DNA of 62,338 bases, taken from contig JAFAKB010000010.1 of assembly GCA_019235885.1 (NCBI GenBank), forward strand, positions 1 to 62,338. The letters run 5' to 3'. The notes beneath the pieces are model-generated. The model worked only from the letters and a program-made list of their open reading frames with translations, made no database searches and had not been told where the DNA came from. Origin of the DNA: Candidatus Eremiobacterota bacterium. GTDB lineage: Bacteria; Vulcanimicrobiota; Vulcanimicrobiia; Vulcanimicrobiales; Vulcanimicrobiaceae. The number at the start of each line of letters is the position of its first letter. Position 1 is the stretch's first letter. Below, one piece after another: positions 25,097 to 33,080 of this stretch. Made by a program: the position numbers and the translations under genes.

Positions 25097-25840
25097 TCAG
25101 TACGTCGAGCGGCCGCCGGAGAGATCGAAGACGGCGCCGGTCGAGAACGAGCATTCCTCCGTGCAGAGCCAGGTGACCAGCGACGCGATCTCGTCGGCTT
25201 TGCCGAAGCGGTTCATCGGAATCTTCGACTTCATGTAGTCGATGTGGCTCGGCGTCATCTGCGCGAACATCGGCGTCTCGACGGCTGCGGGCGTCACGCA
25301 GTTCACGCGAATCGCCGTCTGCGCGAGCTCCTTGCCGAGCGATTTCGTCAACGCGATCACGCCGGCTTTCGACGCGCTGTAGGCGGACGCGTTGGGGTTC
25401 CCTTCCTTGCCGGCGACCGACGCGATGTTGACGATTCTGCCGTAGTCCGACGCGCGCATCGTCGGGACGACGGCGCGGCAGCAGTGGAAGGTTCCGGTCA
25501 GGTTGACGTCGAGCACGTCGCGCCACGCGTCGAGCGGGTAGTCCCACGTGAGCACGTTCGGTCCGGTGATTCCGGCGCTGTTGACGAGAACGTCGATGCG
25601 GCCGATGACGGCGAGCGTCGCTTCGCGCGCGCGCTCGACGCTCGCGTAGTCGCGCACGTCGACGGCGGTGCCGTGCGCGGCGTCGACCGCGGCGCGCGCT
25701 TCGTCGATCGAGTCCGCGCGCATGTCCCACAGGCTCACCGCGGCGCCCGAGGCGACCAGCCGCCGCGCGATCGCGAGCCCGATTCCGGAAGCGCCGCCCG
25801 TGACCACCGCGCTTCGTCCACGTACGTCCAGATCGTTCAC
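25097..25840 (-). CDS. Short-chain dehydrogenase/reductase
   Basis: A 247-residue classical SDR. The cofactor motif TGGASGIGLAIA is near residues 15-25, DVLVNSAGITG (NAG variant) near 85, catalytic Ser in NIASVAG, and YSASK (Tyr-x3-Lys) near 155. WDMRAD after beta-strand 2 indicates NAD(H) preference. Closest in style to FabG-like and sugar dehydrogenase SDRs; substrate unknown. Divergent from the peptide/radical SAM pair. Confidence 0.88.
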   Translation of the reverse strand: MNDLDVRGRSAVVTGGASGIGLAIARRLVASGAAVSLWDMRADSIDEARAAVDAAHGTAVDVRDYASVERAREATLAVIGRIDVLVNSAGITGPNVLTWDYPLDAWRDVLDVNLTGTFHCCRAVVPTMRASDYGRIVNIASVAGKEGNPNASAYSASKAGVIALTKSLGKELAQTAIRVNCVTPAAVETPMFAQMTPSHIDYMKSKIPMNRFGKADEIASLVTWLCTEECSFSTGAVFDLSGGRSTY

Positions 25841-25960
25841 GCCCCCGTATTGTCAGCGTCCGCGAGGCTGCTCCTCTGCGGAGCGCGGGTTGGGCCGTAG
25901 GGACGGGCAGGCTGTCTGCCGAACGGCACGGGCCCTTCAACCTGCTGAAAGTGGGGTGTC

Positions 25961-26152
25961 ATGTCGGAGCACAAAGGCTACATCGAGTCCGAGGAGTCCG
26001 AGCCGACCGTCGCAGGCCACAAGCTCAAAGCCGGACAGAAGTTCGAGGTCAAGGCGGTGAGCGTCAAGGAATCGCAGCTGGGGGCGACCCAGAAGCTGGG
26101 CGCGCGGCTGTGCGGCGGGACGGACACCTGTCTCGCCCTCACCGAGGTCTAA
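25961..26152 (+). CDS. Putative RiPP precursor peptide
   Basis: A 63-residue peptide encoded 18 bp ahead of a radical SAM/SPASM enzyme on the same strand. It begins MSEHKGYIESEESEP, has a lysine-rich middle (residues 21-46), and ends with a Gly/Cys/Thr segment RLCGGTDTCLALTEV holding the only two cysteines (51 and 57). Short length, acidic leader-like N-terminus and a small Cys-containing tail next to a maturase fit a ribosomally made, modified peptide. No family recognised; core boundary and modification are inference. Confidence 0.65.
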   Translation: MSEHKGYIESEESEPTVAGHKLKAGQKFEVKAVSVKESQLGATQKLGARLCGGTDTCLALTEV

Positions 26153-26170
26153 CGCCGACCTGACCGGCCG

Positions 26171-27544
26171 ATGCAGACGCTGCGGCCGTCCCGGTACAAC
26201 TGGTATGTGTCGGGAGCGCTGTACAACGCCCTGACGGGCGCGCTCGTGAAGCTCGATGGCGCCGATGCCGGCGTGCTCGGGCGGCATTTGATGGACACGC
26301 GGGCGGAGCTCGACGACGACGCGCTGGATGGTGAGTTCGTCGCGCTCCTGCGCCGCGGCGGGTTCCTCATCGACGAGGCGACCGACGAGCTGGAGATCGT
26401 GCGCGAGCGGTATTGGCGCGCGCGGGGCGAGACGCCGGCCGTGCTGACGATCACGACGACGATCGACTGCAATCTCGGCTGCTACTACTGCTACGAGCAG
26501 CGCTCGACCGAAGCGCTCGCCCTGCGCGACGTCGGCGCGATCGTGGAGCTCGCGCGCAAGCTGCTCGCCCGGGGCGGGAAGCGCGCGCTGCACGTCGACT
26601 GGTACGGCGGCGAGCCGCTGCTGAACGTGGAGCTCATGGAGACGGCGTCGTTTGCCCTCCAGGAGATGTGCCGCAGCGAGGGCGTGCACTACGTCAGCTC
26701 GGTGATCAGCAACGGGACGGTGTGGCCGGCGAATGTCGCCGAGTTCGTCGCGCGGCACCGCATCCGCCAAGTGCAGATCACCTTCGACGGGCTCGAAGCG
26801 AAACACAACAAGCGGCGGCGCTACCGCTCGAAGAAAGACCAAGCCGAGAAGTCGTCGTTCGCGCAGGCCGCCGAGCTGGTCGACAAGCTGATCGCGTGCA
26901 CGCGGGTCGACGTTCGCTACAACATCGACCCGTACAACCGCGAGGATTTTCTGCCGTTCATCGACTTCGCGGTCGCGCGCGGCTGGTTCAAAGGAGCCTA
27001 TGAGCTCGTGCTGCAGCCGGCCCGCATTTCGGCGTACACCGAGAAGGCCGCGTTCCTGCGGCCGCAAGAGCTCACGCTTGCCGAGTTCCAGGAGCTGAAG
27101 GACGCGGCGATCCAACGGCTGCGCGGGCACGGGCGGATCGAGGAGACCGCGATTCCGGACGGGTACCCGTACCCGAAGACGTCGGTGTGCGCGGCGCTGG
27201 CGAACGACTCGGTGGTGGTCGGCGCCGAAGGAAAGACGTACCGCTGCGGGCTGCAAGTCAGCGAGCCGCACCGCGCCGTCGGCTCGATTCACGACGACGT
27301 CGCCGGAGCGGATGCCGACTGGTGGAAGCAATTCGACCCGACCACGCTGCCGACGTGCTCGCGCTGCTCGTTCCTGCCGGTCTGCATGTCGGGTTGTGCG
27401 AAGAAGCACTTAGACCGCGACGAGCACGCCATCCGCGAGCAAGGGCGCTACTGGCGCGACAACCTCGCCCGCATGATCGCCCACGCCGCCGGCAAGACGG
27501 AAACCGACCGCACCGCGTTCACCGAAGCCGAGCAGTTCCGCTGA
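26171..27544 (+). CDS. Radical SAM/SPASM peptide maturase
   Basis: A 457-residue enzyme. The N-terminal ~95 residues resemble the helical recognition part of peptide maturases (SRYNWYVSGALYNALTGALV). The cluster motif CNLGCYYC is at Cys100, Cys104 and Cys107, followed by DWYGGEPLLN (GGEP motif) and SNGTV. The C-terminal SPASM region has CAALANDSVVV, YRCGLQV, then CSRCSFLPVCMSGCAKKH, giving auxiliary iron-sulfur clusters. Enzymes of this build form thioether or carbon-carbon links in peptides. The 63-residue peptide upstream is the obvious substrate. Confidence 0.88.
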   Translation: MQTLRPSRYNWYVSGALYNALTGALVKLDGADAGVLGRHLMDTRAELDDDALDGEFVALLRRGGFLIDEATDELEIVRERYWRARGETPAVLTITTTIDCNLGCYYCYEQRSTEALALRDVGAIVELARKLLARGGKRALHVDWYGGEPLLNVELMETASFALQEMCRSEGVHYVSSVISNGTVWPANVAEFVARHRIRQVQITFDGLEAKHNKRRRYRSKKDQAEKSSFAQAAELVDKLIACTRVDVRYNIDPYNREDFLPFIDFAVARGWFKGAYELVLQPARISAYTEKAAFLRPQELTLAEFQELKDAAIQRLRGHGRIEETAIPDGYPYPKTSVCAALANDSVVVGAEGKTYRCGLQVSEPHRAVGSIHDDVAGADADWWKQFDPTTLPTCSRCSFLPVCMSGCAKKHLDRDEHAIREQGRYWRDNLARMIAHAAGKTETDRTAFTEAEQFR

Positions 27545-27562
27545 CGCGGCAGCCTTTGCCGA

Positions 27563-28015
27563 TTAAAGGTTGTCGGACTCGTGTGCTTCGTCGATGAGGT
27601 AAAGTGGTATCGGCGTTCGGTTGTAATCCTCGAATTCGGAAAAGCCTAGGCGTCCCAGCTTCTGAAAAACTTCCTCGCGGGTCGGGCCCGTACACCGTTT
27701 CGCAAATTGATCGATTGCCGTGCGCAGTACGCCCGCGTCGAAGTCGGTCATCAATAATAGGCCCTGACCGCGGAGAACGGACCCGGCCGGCTGTGCTTCG
27801 GTAAGCCAGGTCGGCGAGCAGACCAGCACGCGTTGGTCCTGGGTTTCCGGCCCGTGCGACGTTCCCATTCGTAAGAAACACTGCACGGCGAAGCAACTGC
27901 GAACACGAGGGCTATATTGCTCGGGCAGCACTTCATTGGGGCCGAGACCGATGGATTCAAGGCGTCCGAAGATCATCACTCGCCGGGCGAAGTCAACCGA
28001 GGCCACCTTCGGCAC
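27563..28015 (-). CDS. Imm8-type immunity protein (orphan)
   Basis: A protein of about 150 residues with GTG start. The central CSPTWL, LLLMTDFD and the C-terminal run TREEVFQKLGRLGFSEFEDY match the Imm8 family of polymorphic-toxin immunity proteins, where a TPxWL strand and a W/F-EFxDY end are typical. No toxin gene is adjacent; the RHS toxin gene lies 7 kb away. It is convergent with the radical SAM maturase gene and less GC-rich than its neighbours, which suggests acquisition. Orphan immunity genes can protect against toxins of competitors. Confidence 0.7.
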   Translation of the reverse strand: MPKVASVDFARRVMIFGRLESIGLGPNEVLPEQYSPRVRSCFAVQCFLRMGTSHGPETQDQRVLVCSPTWLTEAQPAGSVLRGQGLLLMTDFDAGVLRTAIDQFAKRCTGPTREEVFQKLGRLGFSEFEDYNRTPIPLYLIDEAHESDNL

Positions 28016-28179
28016 CGCTTTCGATATCCGCCGTCAGGTTCCTCAGACGCTCTTGAAGCCCAATCATGGCGCAAGGTATATGATTCCGCAGATGATCCAA
28101 GCTCCAGGCGAGGGTGCCTGTTGACAGACGGGACGTACTGAGCTGGTGGCGAACGAATGAGGGCCCACAGGAGGCTTCG

Positions 28180-28746
28180 ATGCGAGAACCGACACCCGGA
28201 CCGACGAGCATCGCGGAGTTCGAGGGTCTGCTGGCGGTGTCCGAGCAGAAGCTCGAGCTGCTCGAGGGAGAGGTCGTGGCGTTCGCGGGCGGATCCGTGG
28301 CGCACGGAATGCTGTGCGGCCGCCTCTACAAAGCGCTTGCGATTGCCACGCAGCCTCCGTGCCATGCGTTTACGTCCGATGTGGCTGTCCGGATTGCGGA
28401 TCGCGGCACATACGTGTTTCCGGACGCCTCCCGCACCTGCGAGCAGCTGGACCCGAATGCGGGGTATATCGTCGCACCGGAACTGGTGGTGGAAGTCATC
28501 TCTCCGGAAAGTAAGGCCCGGGACCGCGGCGAGAAACTCGACGCTTATCAGAGCATCCCAAGCGTCATGGAGTATCTGCTGGTGGATTCCCGGCGGGTAT
28601 GGGTGTGCGTCTATCGGCGGATGGCCGGTGGCTTTTGGACCGAAACGACGTACGGCCTCGGCGAAACGGTAGAGCTTCGAACCGTCGGCGTGACGATCGA
28701 CGTATCGGAACTCTACGCCGGCACGGGCCGAGTGCTACAAGCGTAG
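28180..28746 (+). CDS. Uma2 family putative nuclease
   Basis: A 188-residue Uma2 protein, second in the window. The ATG at 28180 follows an AGGAG site and is preferred to an upstream ATG at 28114. Motifs are LELLEGEVVAFAG, VFPDASRTC, PELVVEVISPESKARDRGEKLDAYQ and EYLLVDSRRVWV. The Asp in the PDA(S) turn, the Glu of VVEV and the Lys near RGEKL are the expected active-site residues. It is followed within 102 bp by an AbiEii-like nucleotidyltransferase gene on the same strand. Confidence 0.88.
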   Translation: MREPTPGPTSIAEFEGLLAVSEQKLELLEGEVVAFAGGSVAHGMLCGRLYKALAIATQPPCHAFTSDVAVRIADRGTYVFPDASRTCEQLDPNAGYIVAPELVVEVISPESKARDRGEKLDAYQSIPSVMEYLLVDSRRVWVCVYRRMAGGFWTETTYGLGETVELRTVGVTIDVSELYAGTGRVLQA

Positions 28747-28847
28747 CCGCCGTGCAGCAGCCAGATTCAGGGAATCGCAGTACCGCCGACGTCCTGAGGC
28801 CCGCGTTCGCCGATCGCTCCGTTCGGCGTGCCTTCTTTTTTCGCCGG

Positions 28848-29438
28848 ATGCGTGGTCACCGGGGCGACCCGGCCGCACTTCGGGAACTCTGGAATTATCG
28901 CCCTAGCGGACGCTGGGTGGGAGACCGATTGCTGAAGGATATTCCATATGCTGTCGTCGGTGGAGTGGCCACGCGGATGTACATGCCGGAACGTACAACC
29001 GCCGACATCGACCTTCTCGTCGAGCCGGAGAACTTCGAGCGCGCGATCTCACAGCTCATTCAGAACGGTTACGAGCGGAAGAAGCAGCCATTGGGTTTTA
29101 TGGACACAAGATTGGACTTAATCGGTCAGCGCATGATTTCGAGTCGACCCGTAGACATTCTGAGCTCGACCCAACCTTGGATCCATGACGCCGTGGCCTC
29201 GGTGCGCTGGGAGAGTGAGACGCTTCCCATCGTCGACCTCCCGTATCTCGTCGCGCTGAAACTCGATGCGTCGCGGAGCGTGGATCAAGGCGATCTCAGC
29301 CGGATGCTCGGCTTCGCATCGGAGGAAGACCTCGACCGCGTTCGAGTCGTCGTGCGCCGTATGCTGCCCGCCGATGTCGACGACCTCGAGCAGTACATCT
29401 TGCTCGGGCGGTACGAAGCCGGAGCGGATCAGCAGTAG
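28848..29438 (+). CDS. AbiEii-like nucleotidyltransferase
   Basis: A 196-residue protein with a nucleotidyltransferase fold: IPYAVVGGVATRMY followed by ERTTADIDLLVEPENFERAI, giving the GG...DxD pattern. Later DILSSTQPWIHDAV and LPYLVALKLDA resemble the second half of AbiEii/AbiGii and DUF6036 proteins. In AbiE systems such proteins are toxins paired with an antitoxin regulator; no AbiEi-like gene is seen. The start is uncertain: ATG 28848 is listed, but a GTG at 28752, only 5 bp after the Uma2 stop, is also in frame. Confidence 0.65.
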   Translation: MRGHRGDPAALRELWNYRPSGRWVGDRLLKDIPYAVVGGVATRMYMPERTTADIDLLVEPENFERAISQLIQNGYERKKQPLGFMDTRLDLIGQRMISSRPVDILSSTQPWIHDAVASVRWESETLPIVDLPYLVALKLDASRSVDQGDLSRMLGFASEEDLDRVRVVVRRMLPADVDDLEQYILLGRYEAGADQQ

Positions 29439-29454
29439 CTCGCGACTAGAGTCG

Positions 29455-30126
29455 TCAGCCCACGAGGGCGGAACAGACATCGGGGCGGGTGTCGCGTTTG
29501 ATCATCGCGATGACGTCGTCGCCGCGCTCGAGGGTGGTGTCGCCGTTGGCCACGACGACGTCGCCGCCGCCGCGGTCCACCGCGACGATCACGCTGCCGC
29601 GCGGGAGCGGCAGGTCGGCGATGCGCTTGCCGCGCGCCGGCGAGTCGTCGGCGATCCGCAGCTGCACCAGCTCCAAATCGCTCCGGCCGACGCGCGCCAG
29701 CGGCTCCAGGTCGGTCGCGTTGACGCGGTCGTCGATCATGCCCAGGATCAACTCGGTCGAGGAGATCACCGTCACCGGGCGGTCGGAGTCCAGCGACTCG
29801 AAGATCAGCTTGTTCTTCGGGTTGTTCACGCGCGCGATGCAGCGCGCTTTCGGCGAGTGCTTCTTGGTGATGATGCAGACGACCAGGTTGTCCTCGTCGT
29901 CGCCGGTGTCGGCGACCACCACGTCGGCGCGCGCGACCCCGGCCTGCAACAGCACGTTCGGATCGCAGCCGTCACCGACCACCGCCACGTCGGTCTCGAG
30001 CAGGTTCGTCATCATCTGCGCCTTGCGCGCGTCCTTCTCGATGACGACGACCTCGTGCTGCTGCTTGATCAGGCCGCGCGCGAGATACGTGCCGACCTTG
30101 CCACCACCGACGATCAGGATGAACAT
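29455..30126 (-). CDS. TrkA-type K+ channel/transport regulatory protein (second of pair)
   Basis: A 223-residue cytoplasmic RCK protein. The N-terminal Rossmann part has GGGKVGTYLARGL and an acidic residue ending strand 2 (VIEKDARKA). ADVVVADTGDDEDNLV and the C-terminal RCK_C (TrkA_C) domain near residues 145-220 follow. It binds nucleotides and gates potassium transport subunits. It lies 13 bp downstream of a second trkA-like gene. No TrkH/KtrB membrane subunit is in the window. A degenerate copy of its last 32 bp occurs at 49709. Confidence 0.88.
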   Translation of the reverse strand: MFILIVGGGKVGTYLARGLIKQQHEVVVIEKDARKAQMMTNLLETDVAVVGDGCDPNVLLQAGVARADVVVADTGDDEDNLVVCIITKKHSPKARCIARVNNPKNKLIFESLDSDRPVTVISSTELILGMIDDRVNATDLEPLARVGRSDLELVQLRIADDSPARGKRIADLPLPRGSVIVAVDRGGGDVVVANGDTTLERGDDVIAMIKRDTRPDVCSALVG

Positions 30127-30139
30127 GCGTCCGCTAGCC

Positions 30140-30814
30140 CTACGCCGTCAGGCGCGTCTCGGGCCGCGCCGAGGAGAACGCCGCCGCGAACTGCGAGAGC
30201 GCTTCGGGCGCGACGATCGCGTTGATCTCGTCGCCTTCCGTGAGCACCTCGTTGGGCGAGGCGACGTACACGCTCCCCATCCGGCGGATCGCCGCGATCC
30301 GGATCTTGCCGTCGAGCTCAACGTCGGAGATCTTCTTGCCCGCCTGCGCGCGCGAGACGGTCGCGATCAGCGAAGTCAGCTTGCCGAAGTCGAATGAGGG
30401 CTGGCTGGCGTAGGCTTTGTCCTGCAGGCGGTCGCGGATGATCTGCGCGCCGATCGTCGTGGGCGAGAACGTCTCGACGCCGAGCTCGCGGTAGAGCTGG
30501 CCGCGCGGCGGATCGTAGATGCGGCAGACGATCTTCGGGATGCGGAACATCTTCTGGGCGATCAGCGCCGCCATCACGTTGCGGTTGTCGCCGTCGGTCA
30601 CCGCGACGAAGCCGTCGGCGCGCTCGGCGCCGGCGCGCTTGAGCACGTCGTAGTCGATCCCGGTCCCGACCTCGACTTGCCCGCCGAAGCGGTTCCCCAG
30701 GCGTTTGAACGCAGCCGGATTCTCGTCGACGACGACGACGTCGTGCTTGTCGGCGACGAGCAGCTTCGCAAGGGTTGAGCCCACCCGCCCGCAACCGACG
30801 ATCAAGTATCTCAT
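30140..30814 (-). CDS. TrkA-type K+ channel/transport regulatory protein (first of pair)
   Basis: A 224-residue RCK protein with GCGRVGSTLAKLL at the N-terminus, VVVVDENPAAF, ADGFVAVTDGDNRNVMAALIA and a C-terminal TrkA_C domain (KISDVELDGKIRIAAIRR). It pairs with the downstream homologue; tandem TrkA genes are known in several phyla and may form mixed rings. ATG start. Divergent from tRNA-Pro. Confidence 0.88.
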   Translation of the reverse strand: MRYLIVGCGRVGSTLAKLLVADKHDVVVVDENPAAFKRLGNRFGGQVEVGTGIDYDVLKRAGAERADGFVAVTDGDNRNVMAALIAQKMFRIPKIVCRIYDPPRGQLYRELGVETFSPTTIGAQIIRDRLQDKAYASQPSFDFGKLTSLIATVSRAQAGKKISDVELDGKIRIAAIRRMGSVYVASPNEVLTEGDEINAIVAPEALSQFAAAFSSARPETRLTA

Positions 30815-30928
30815 GCGGCGTCCTGTGGCTTCGTGGCCGTTAGGGTTGTTCCCGCGGGGAGGAGCGGGCTACCGCCCTGCGAATGCCGGGGATTCGGTCC
30901 GACCCGTCGAGAGCCTGAGGGTGACGAA

Positions 30929-31005
30929 CGGGGCGTAGCTCAGCTTGGTAGAGCGCTGCGTTCGGGACGCAGAGGTCACAGGTTCAAATCCTGCCGCCCC
31001 GACCA
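30929..31005 (+). tRNA. tRNA-Pro (anticodon CGG)
   Basis: A 77-nt cloverleaf. The acceptor stem CGGGGCG pairs with CGCCCCG, followed by A and an encoded CCA. The anticodon stem CTGCG/CGCAG encloses the loop TTCGGGA, giving anticodon CGG. The D arm GCTC...GAGC and the T loop TTCAAAT are normal. The first pair of the T stem is A-C, a minor irregularity. A strong terminator hairpin follows within 6 bp. Confidence 0.95.
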
Positions 31006-31010
31006 GATCG

Positions 31011-31044
31011 AAAGCCGGCCCGCCTGCACGGGCCGGCTTTCTGT
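31011..31044 (+). terminator. Intrinsic terminator after tRNA-Pro
   Basis: A perfect 12-bp stem AAAGCCGGCCCG / CGGGCCGGCTTT (31011-31022 and 31029-31040) with a 6-nt loop, followed by CTGTTT. It starts just after the CCA end of the tRNA. Because the hairpin is symmetric it could also serve the convergent gene ending at 31049. Confidence 0.85.
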
Positions 31045-31048
31045 TTGC

Positions 31049-31711
31049 TCAGTAGTCGACGTAGAACGGGCGCTTGAACTTCGCGTAGAGATCCTCGACC
31101 CGGTGCGTCCAGAAGCCGCCGGGGCCGTTCGTCACGGTGTAGCCGGGCGCCGGAAACGGCGAGCACGTCTGCGTGTCGCCCCACTGCGAATGGAAGACCG
31201 TTCCGGCGCCCGGGACGACCCGCGCGGGCAAGGGATCCGTCACGAACAGCCATGCGTTCGTCGCACCGGTGTACGAGGGGTAGCCGACCAGTAGGACCAT
31301 CGCGTAGCGCTTCGCGAGCGGCGGCCAGTTGATCACCGCGAACATCGTGTTCCCGCTGCAGTCCGGGGTGGTGAAGAGGGCGGTGCTTCCGCCGGGATTT
31401 TGCAGGCCGTACAGCGCTTCGGGGGTCGCGTGGAGCAAGACCGCGTCGCCGCCTTTGAGGCGGTACGAGATCCAGCCGATCATCGGCTGCGGGCCGTAGC
31501 TGTTGTCGTACGCGATCAGGTCGCCGACCTCTTTGCCGTTCTTGTCCCACACTTTCTCCCGGCAGCAATGCGGAGCGGGCGGATGCGGGCGAACGCCGTC
31601 GACGGCGGCCCGGGACGGAACGAGGGTGCCGGGGTTCGGCGGTTGAGCGGCCTGCACGAGCGTGGCGGTCCCGGCCACGATCACGATGGCGGAGAGCAGG
31701 GTCGAGCGCAT
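31049..31711 (-). CDS. Secreted protein of unknown function
   Basis: A 220-residue protein. The start at 31711 is set by a GAGGAGG site 7 nt upstream and by the signal peptide that follows (MRSTLLSAIVIVAGTATLVQA). The mature part has paired cysteines (PHCCREK, PDCSGN, QTCSPF), WISYRLKGGDAVLLH and a C-terminal GGFWTHRVEDLYAKF. It looks like a compact beta-rich periplasmic or secreted domain. I do not recognise a family. It converges on tRNA-Pro. Confidence 0.65.
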   Translation of the reverse strand: MRSTLLSAIVIVAGTATLVQAAQPPNPGTLVPSRAAVDGVRPHPPAPHCCREKVWDKNGKEVGDLIAYDNSYGPQPMIGWISYRLKGGDAVLLHATPEALYGLQNPGGSTALFTTPDCSGNTMFAVINWPPLAKRYAMVLLVGYPSYTGATNAWLFVTDPLPARVVPGAGTVFHSQWGDTQTCSPFPAPGYTVTNGPGGFWTHRVEDLYAKFKRPFYVDY

Positions 31712-31826
31712 GCGATGCCTCCTCAAGCGAGCTTGAATCGGCTGCTTGGCTTCCCGCTGGCGAGCGCCTGCCGGGTCAGCCGTTTTCGGGAAGGTCCCGA
31801 CGTGCGGGGGCGCCAACGGGCCGCCG

Positions 31827-32210
31827 TTGTTCTCCCGATTCAGTCCGGCCGCGCGCCGGGTGCTCCGCGCCGCCGAGCAAGAGTGCCGCAACCACAACCA
31901 CTACTACGTCGGCGCCGAGCACATGCTCTACGCGCTGCTCGAGGAGCACGACGGGGCGGTCGACGCGCGGCTCGCGGCCGAGCGCATCGAGCCCGATCAG
32001 GTCCACGCCGAGGTGAAGCGCGCGCTCGGCACCGGTGAAGGACGCACCTGGGAAGGGATCCTCGTGACACCCCGGGTCCGCAAGATAGTAGAGATCGCCG
32101 AGCGGCTCGCCGAGGACCGCGAGATCGAGCCGATCGACCTGTTCGAAGCGATTCGCACCGAAGGCGGCGGGCTCGCGGCCGACATCCTGAGGCGCGCATG
32201 GAACACGTGA
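31827..32210 (+). CDS. Stand-alone Clp N-terminal domain protein
   Basis: A protein of about 127 residues consisting only of a Clp_N double repeat (FSPAARRVLRAAEQECRNHNHYYVGAEHMLYALLEE, second half LVTPRVRKIVEIAERLAEDREIEPIDLFEAI). TTG at 31827 aligns with the usual ClpC start MFxRF; the frame is open to 31746 but that part has no homology. Without AAA modules it could be a substrate adaptor or a decoy for a ClpC-type ATPase encoded elsewhere. It overlaps dedA by 13 bp. Confidence 0.72.
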   Translation: MFSRFSPAARRVLRAAEQECRNHNHYYVGAEHMLYALLEEHDGAVDARLAAERIEPDQVHAEVKRALGTGEGRTWEGILVTPRVRKIVEIAERLAEDREIEPIDLFEAIRTEGGGLAADILRRAWNT

Positions 32211-32836
32211 GCCAGATCTTCCACGACCTCGTCGTCCACCTCGGCTATCCGGGGCTGTTCGTCGTGATGTTCCTCGGCAACATCGGGACGCCGGTCGGCA
32301 CCGAGGTCGTGATGCCGACCGCCGGCGCGCTCGCGGCGCAAGGGCATTTCCCGGCGCTCGGGACGCTCCCCGCCTGGATTTTGGTCGCGATTGTCGGCAC
32401 GTTCGGCGAGCTGTGCGGCGCGACGACGCTGTATGCTGTGGGCCACTTCGGCGGGCTGCCGTTCGTGCACCGTTACGGCAAGTACGTCGGCTTCAAGGAG
32501 CGCGAGCTCGGGCACGTGCAGCGGTTCTACGCGCGGTTCGGCAACTGGGCCGTGCTGCTCGCGCGCTTCGTGCCGTTCGTGCGCGGCGTCGCCTCGCTCC
32601 CGGCCGGCCTCGCGCGGATGCCGCTCCCGCTGTTCTTGTTCTTCACCGCGCTGGGGTCGGTGATCTTTTGTTTCGGCCTGGCGTACCTCGGCGATGTCGC
32701 CGGCAAGAACCTCGACACCATCCTCGCCTCGCTGCACAAGGCCGCGCTCGCGATCATCATCATCGTAGTGCTGGCGATCGCCGGCGCAATCGTATGGTGG
32801 CGCTTGAACGCAAAGAAGCGGGCCGCTGCAACGTAA
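32198..32836 (+). CDS. DedA family membrane protein
   Basis: A 212-residue DedA (VTT/SNARE-associated) protein: GYPGLFVVMFLGNIGTPVGTEVV near residue 20-40, GELCGATTLYAVGHFGG near 70, FYARFGNWAVLLARFVPFVRGVASLPAG near 110-135 with the family Arg residues, and several membrane segments. DedA proteins are undecaprenyl-phosphate or lipid translocases. The C-terminus ends KKRAAAT at the border of an IS remnant. A diverged copy of the last 63 coding bases lies at 49740 and continues four more Ala codons, so this end may be trimmed. Confidence 0.9.
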   Translation: MEHVSQIFHDLVVHLGYPGLFVVMFLGNIGTPVGTEVVMPTAGALAAQGHFPALGTLPAWILVAIVGTFGELCGATTLYAVGHFGGLPFVHRYGKYVGFKERELGHVQRFYARFGNWAVLLARFVPFVRGVASLPAGLARMPLPLFLFFTALGSVIFCFGLAYLGDVAGKNLDTILASLHKAALAIIIIVVLAIAGAIVWWRLNAKKRAAAT

Positions 32837-33080
32837 CGAGGAATACGCGCACCTCGCGAGCAGAACGGCGTCGCCGAGTCATTCGTGGGAACGCTCAAGC
32901 TGGGGTGCGTCTGGCAAAATCGATTCGAGACGTATGCCGAGACGAAGGCGGCGATCACGGCCTGGGTCACCCACCACAACGAGTCATGACCGCATTCGCG
33001 GCTCGACTACGTCCGGCGACGGAACCGCGCAGCCGGCAGGCTGAACTAAGCGCCTAATCTGTCCAGAAACCTCGGGGTCA
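32837..33080 (+). mobile_element. IS3-family remnant (transposase 3' end plus terminal repeat)
   Basis: Directly after the dedA stop the same frame reads the end of an IS3-type transposase: EQNGVAESFVGTLKLGC (integrase motif with the last catalytic Glu), FETYAETKAAITAWVTHHNES, then an in-frame TGA where Arg is expected, then PHSRLDYVRRRNRAAGRLN and a stop (33047-33049). The element closes at 33059-33080 with a TGACCCC...GGACAG-type end, read on the minus strand. Everything 5' of the integrase core is missing, so it is not mobile by itself. Confidence 0.75.
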
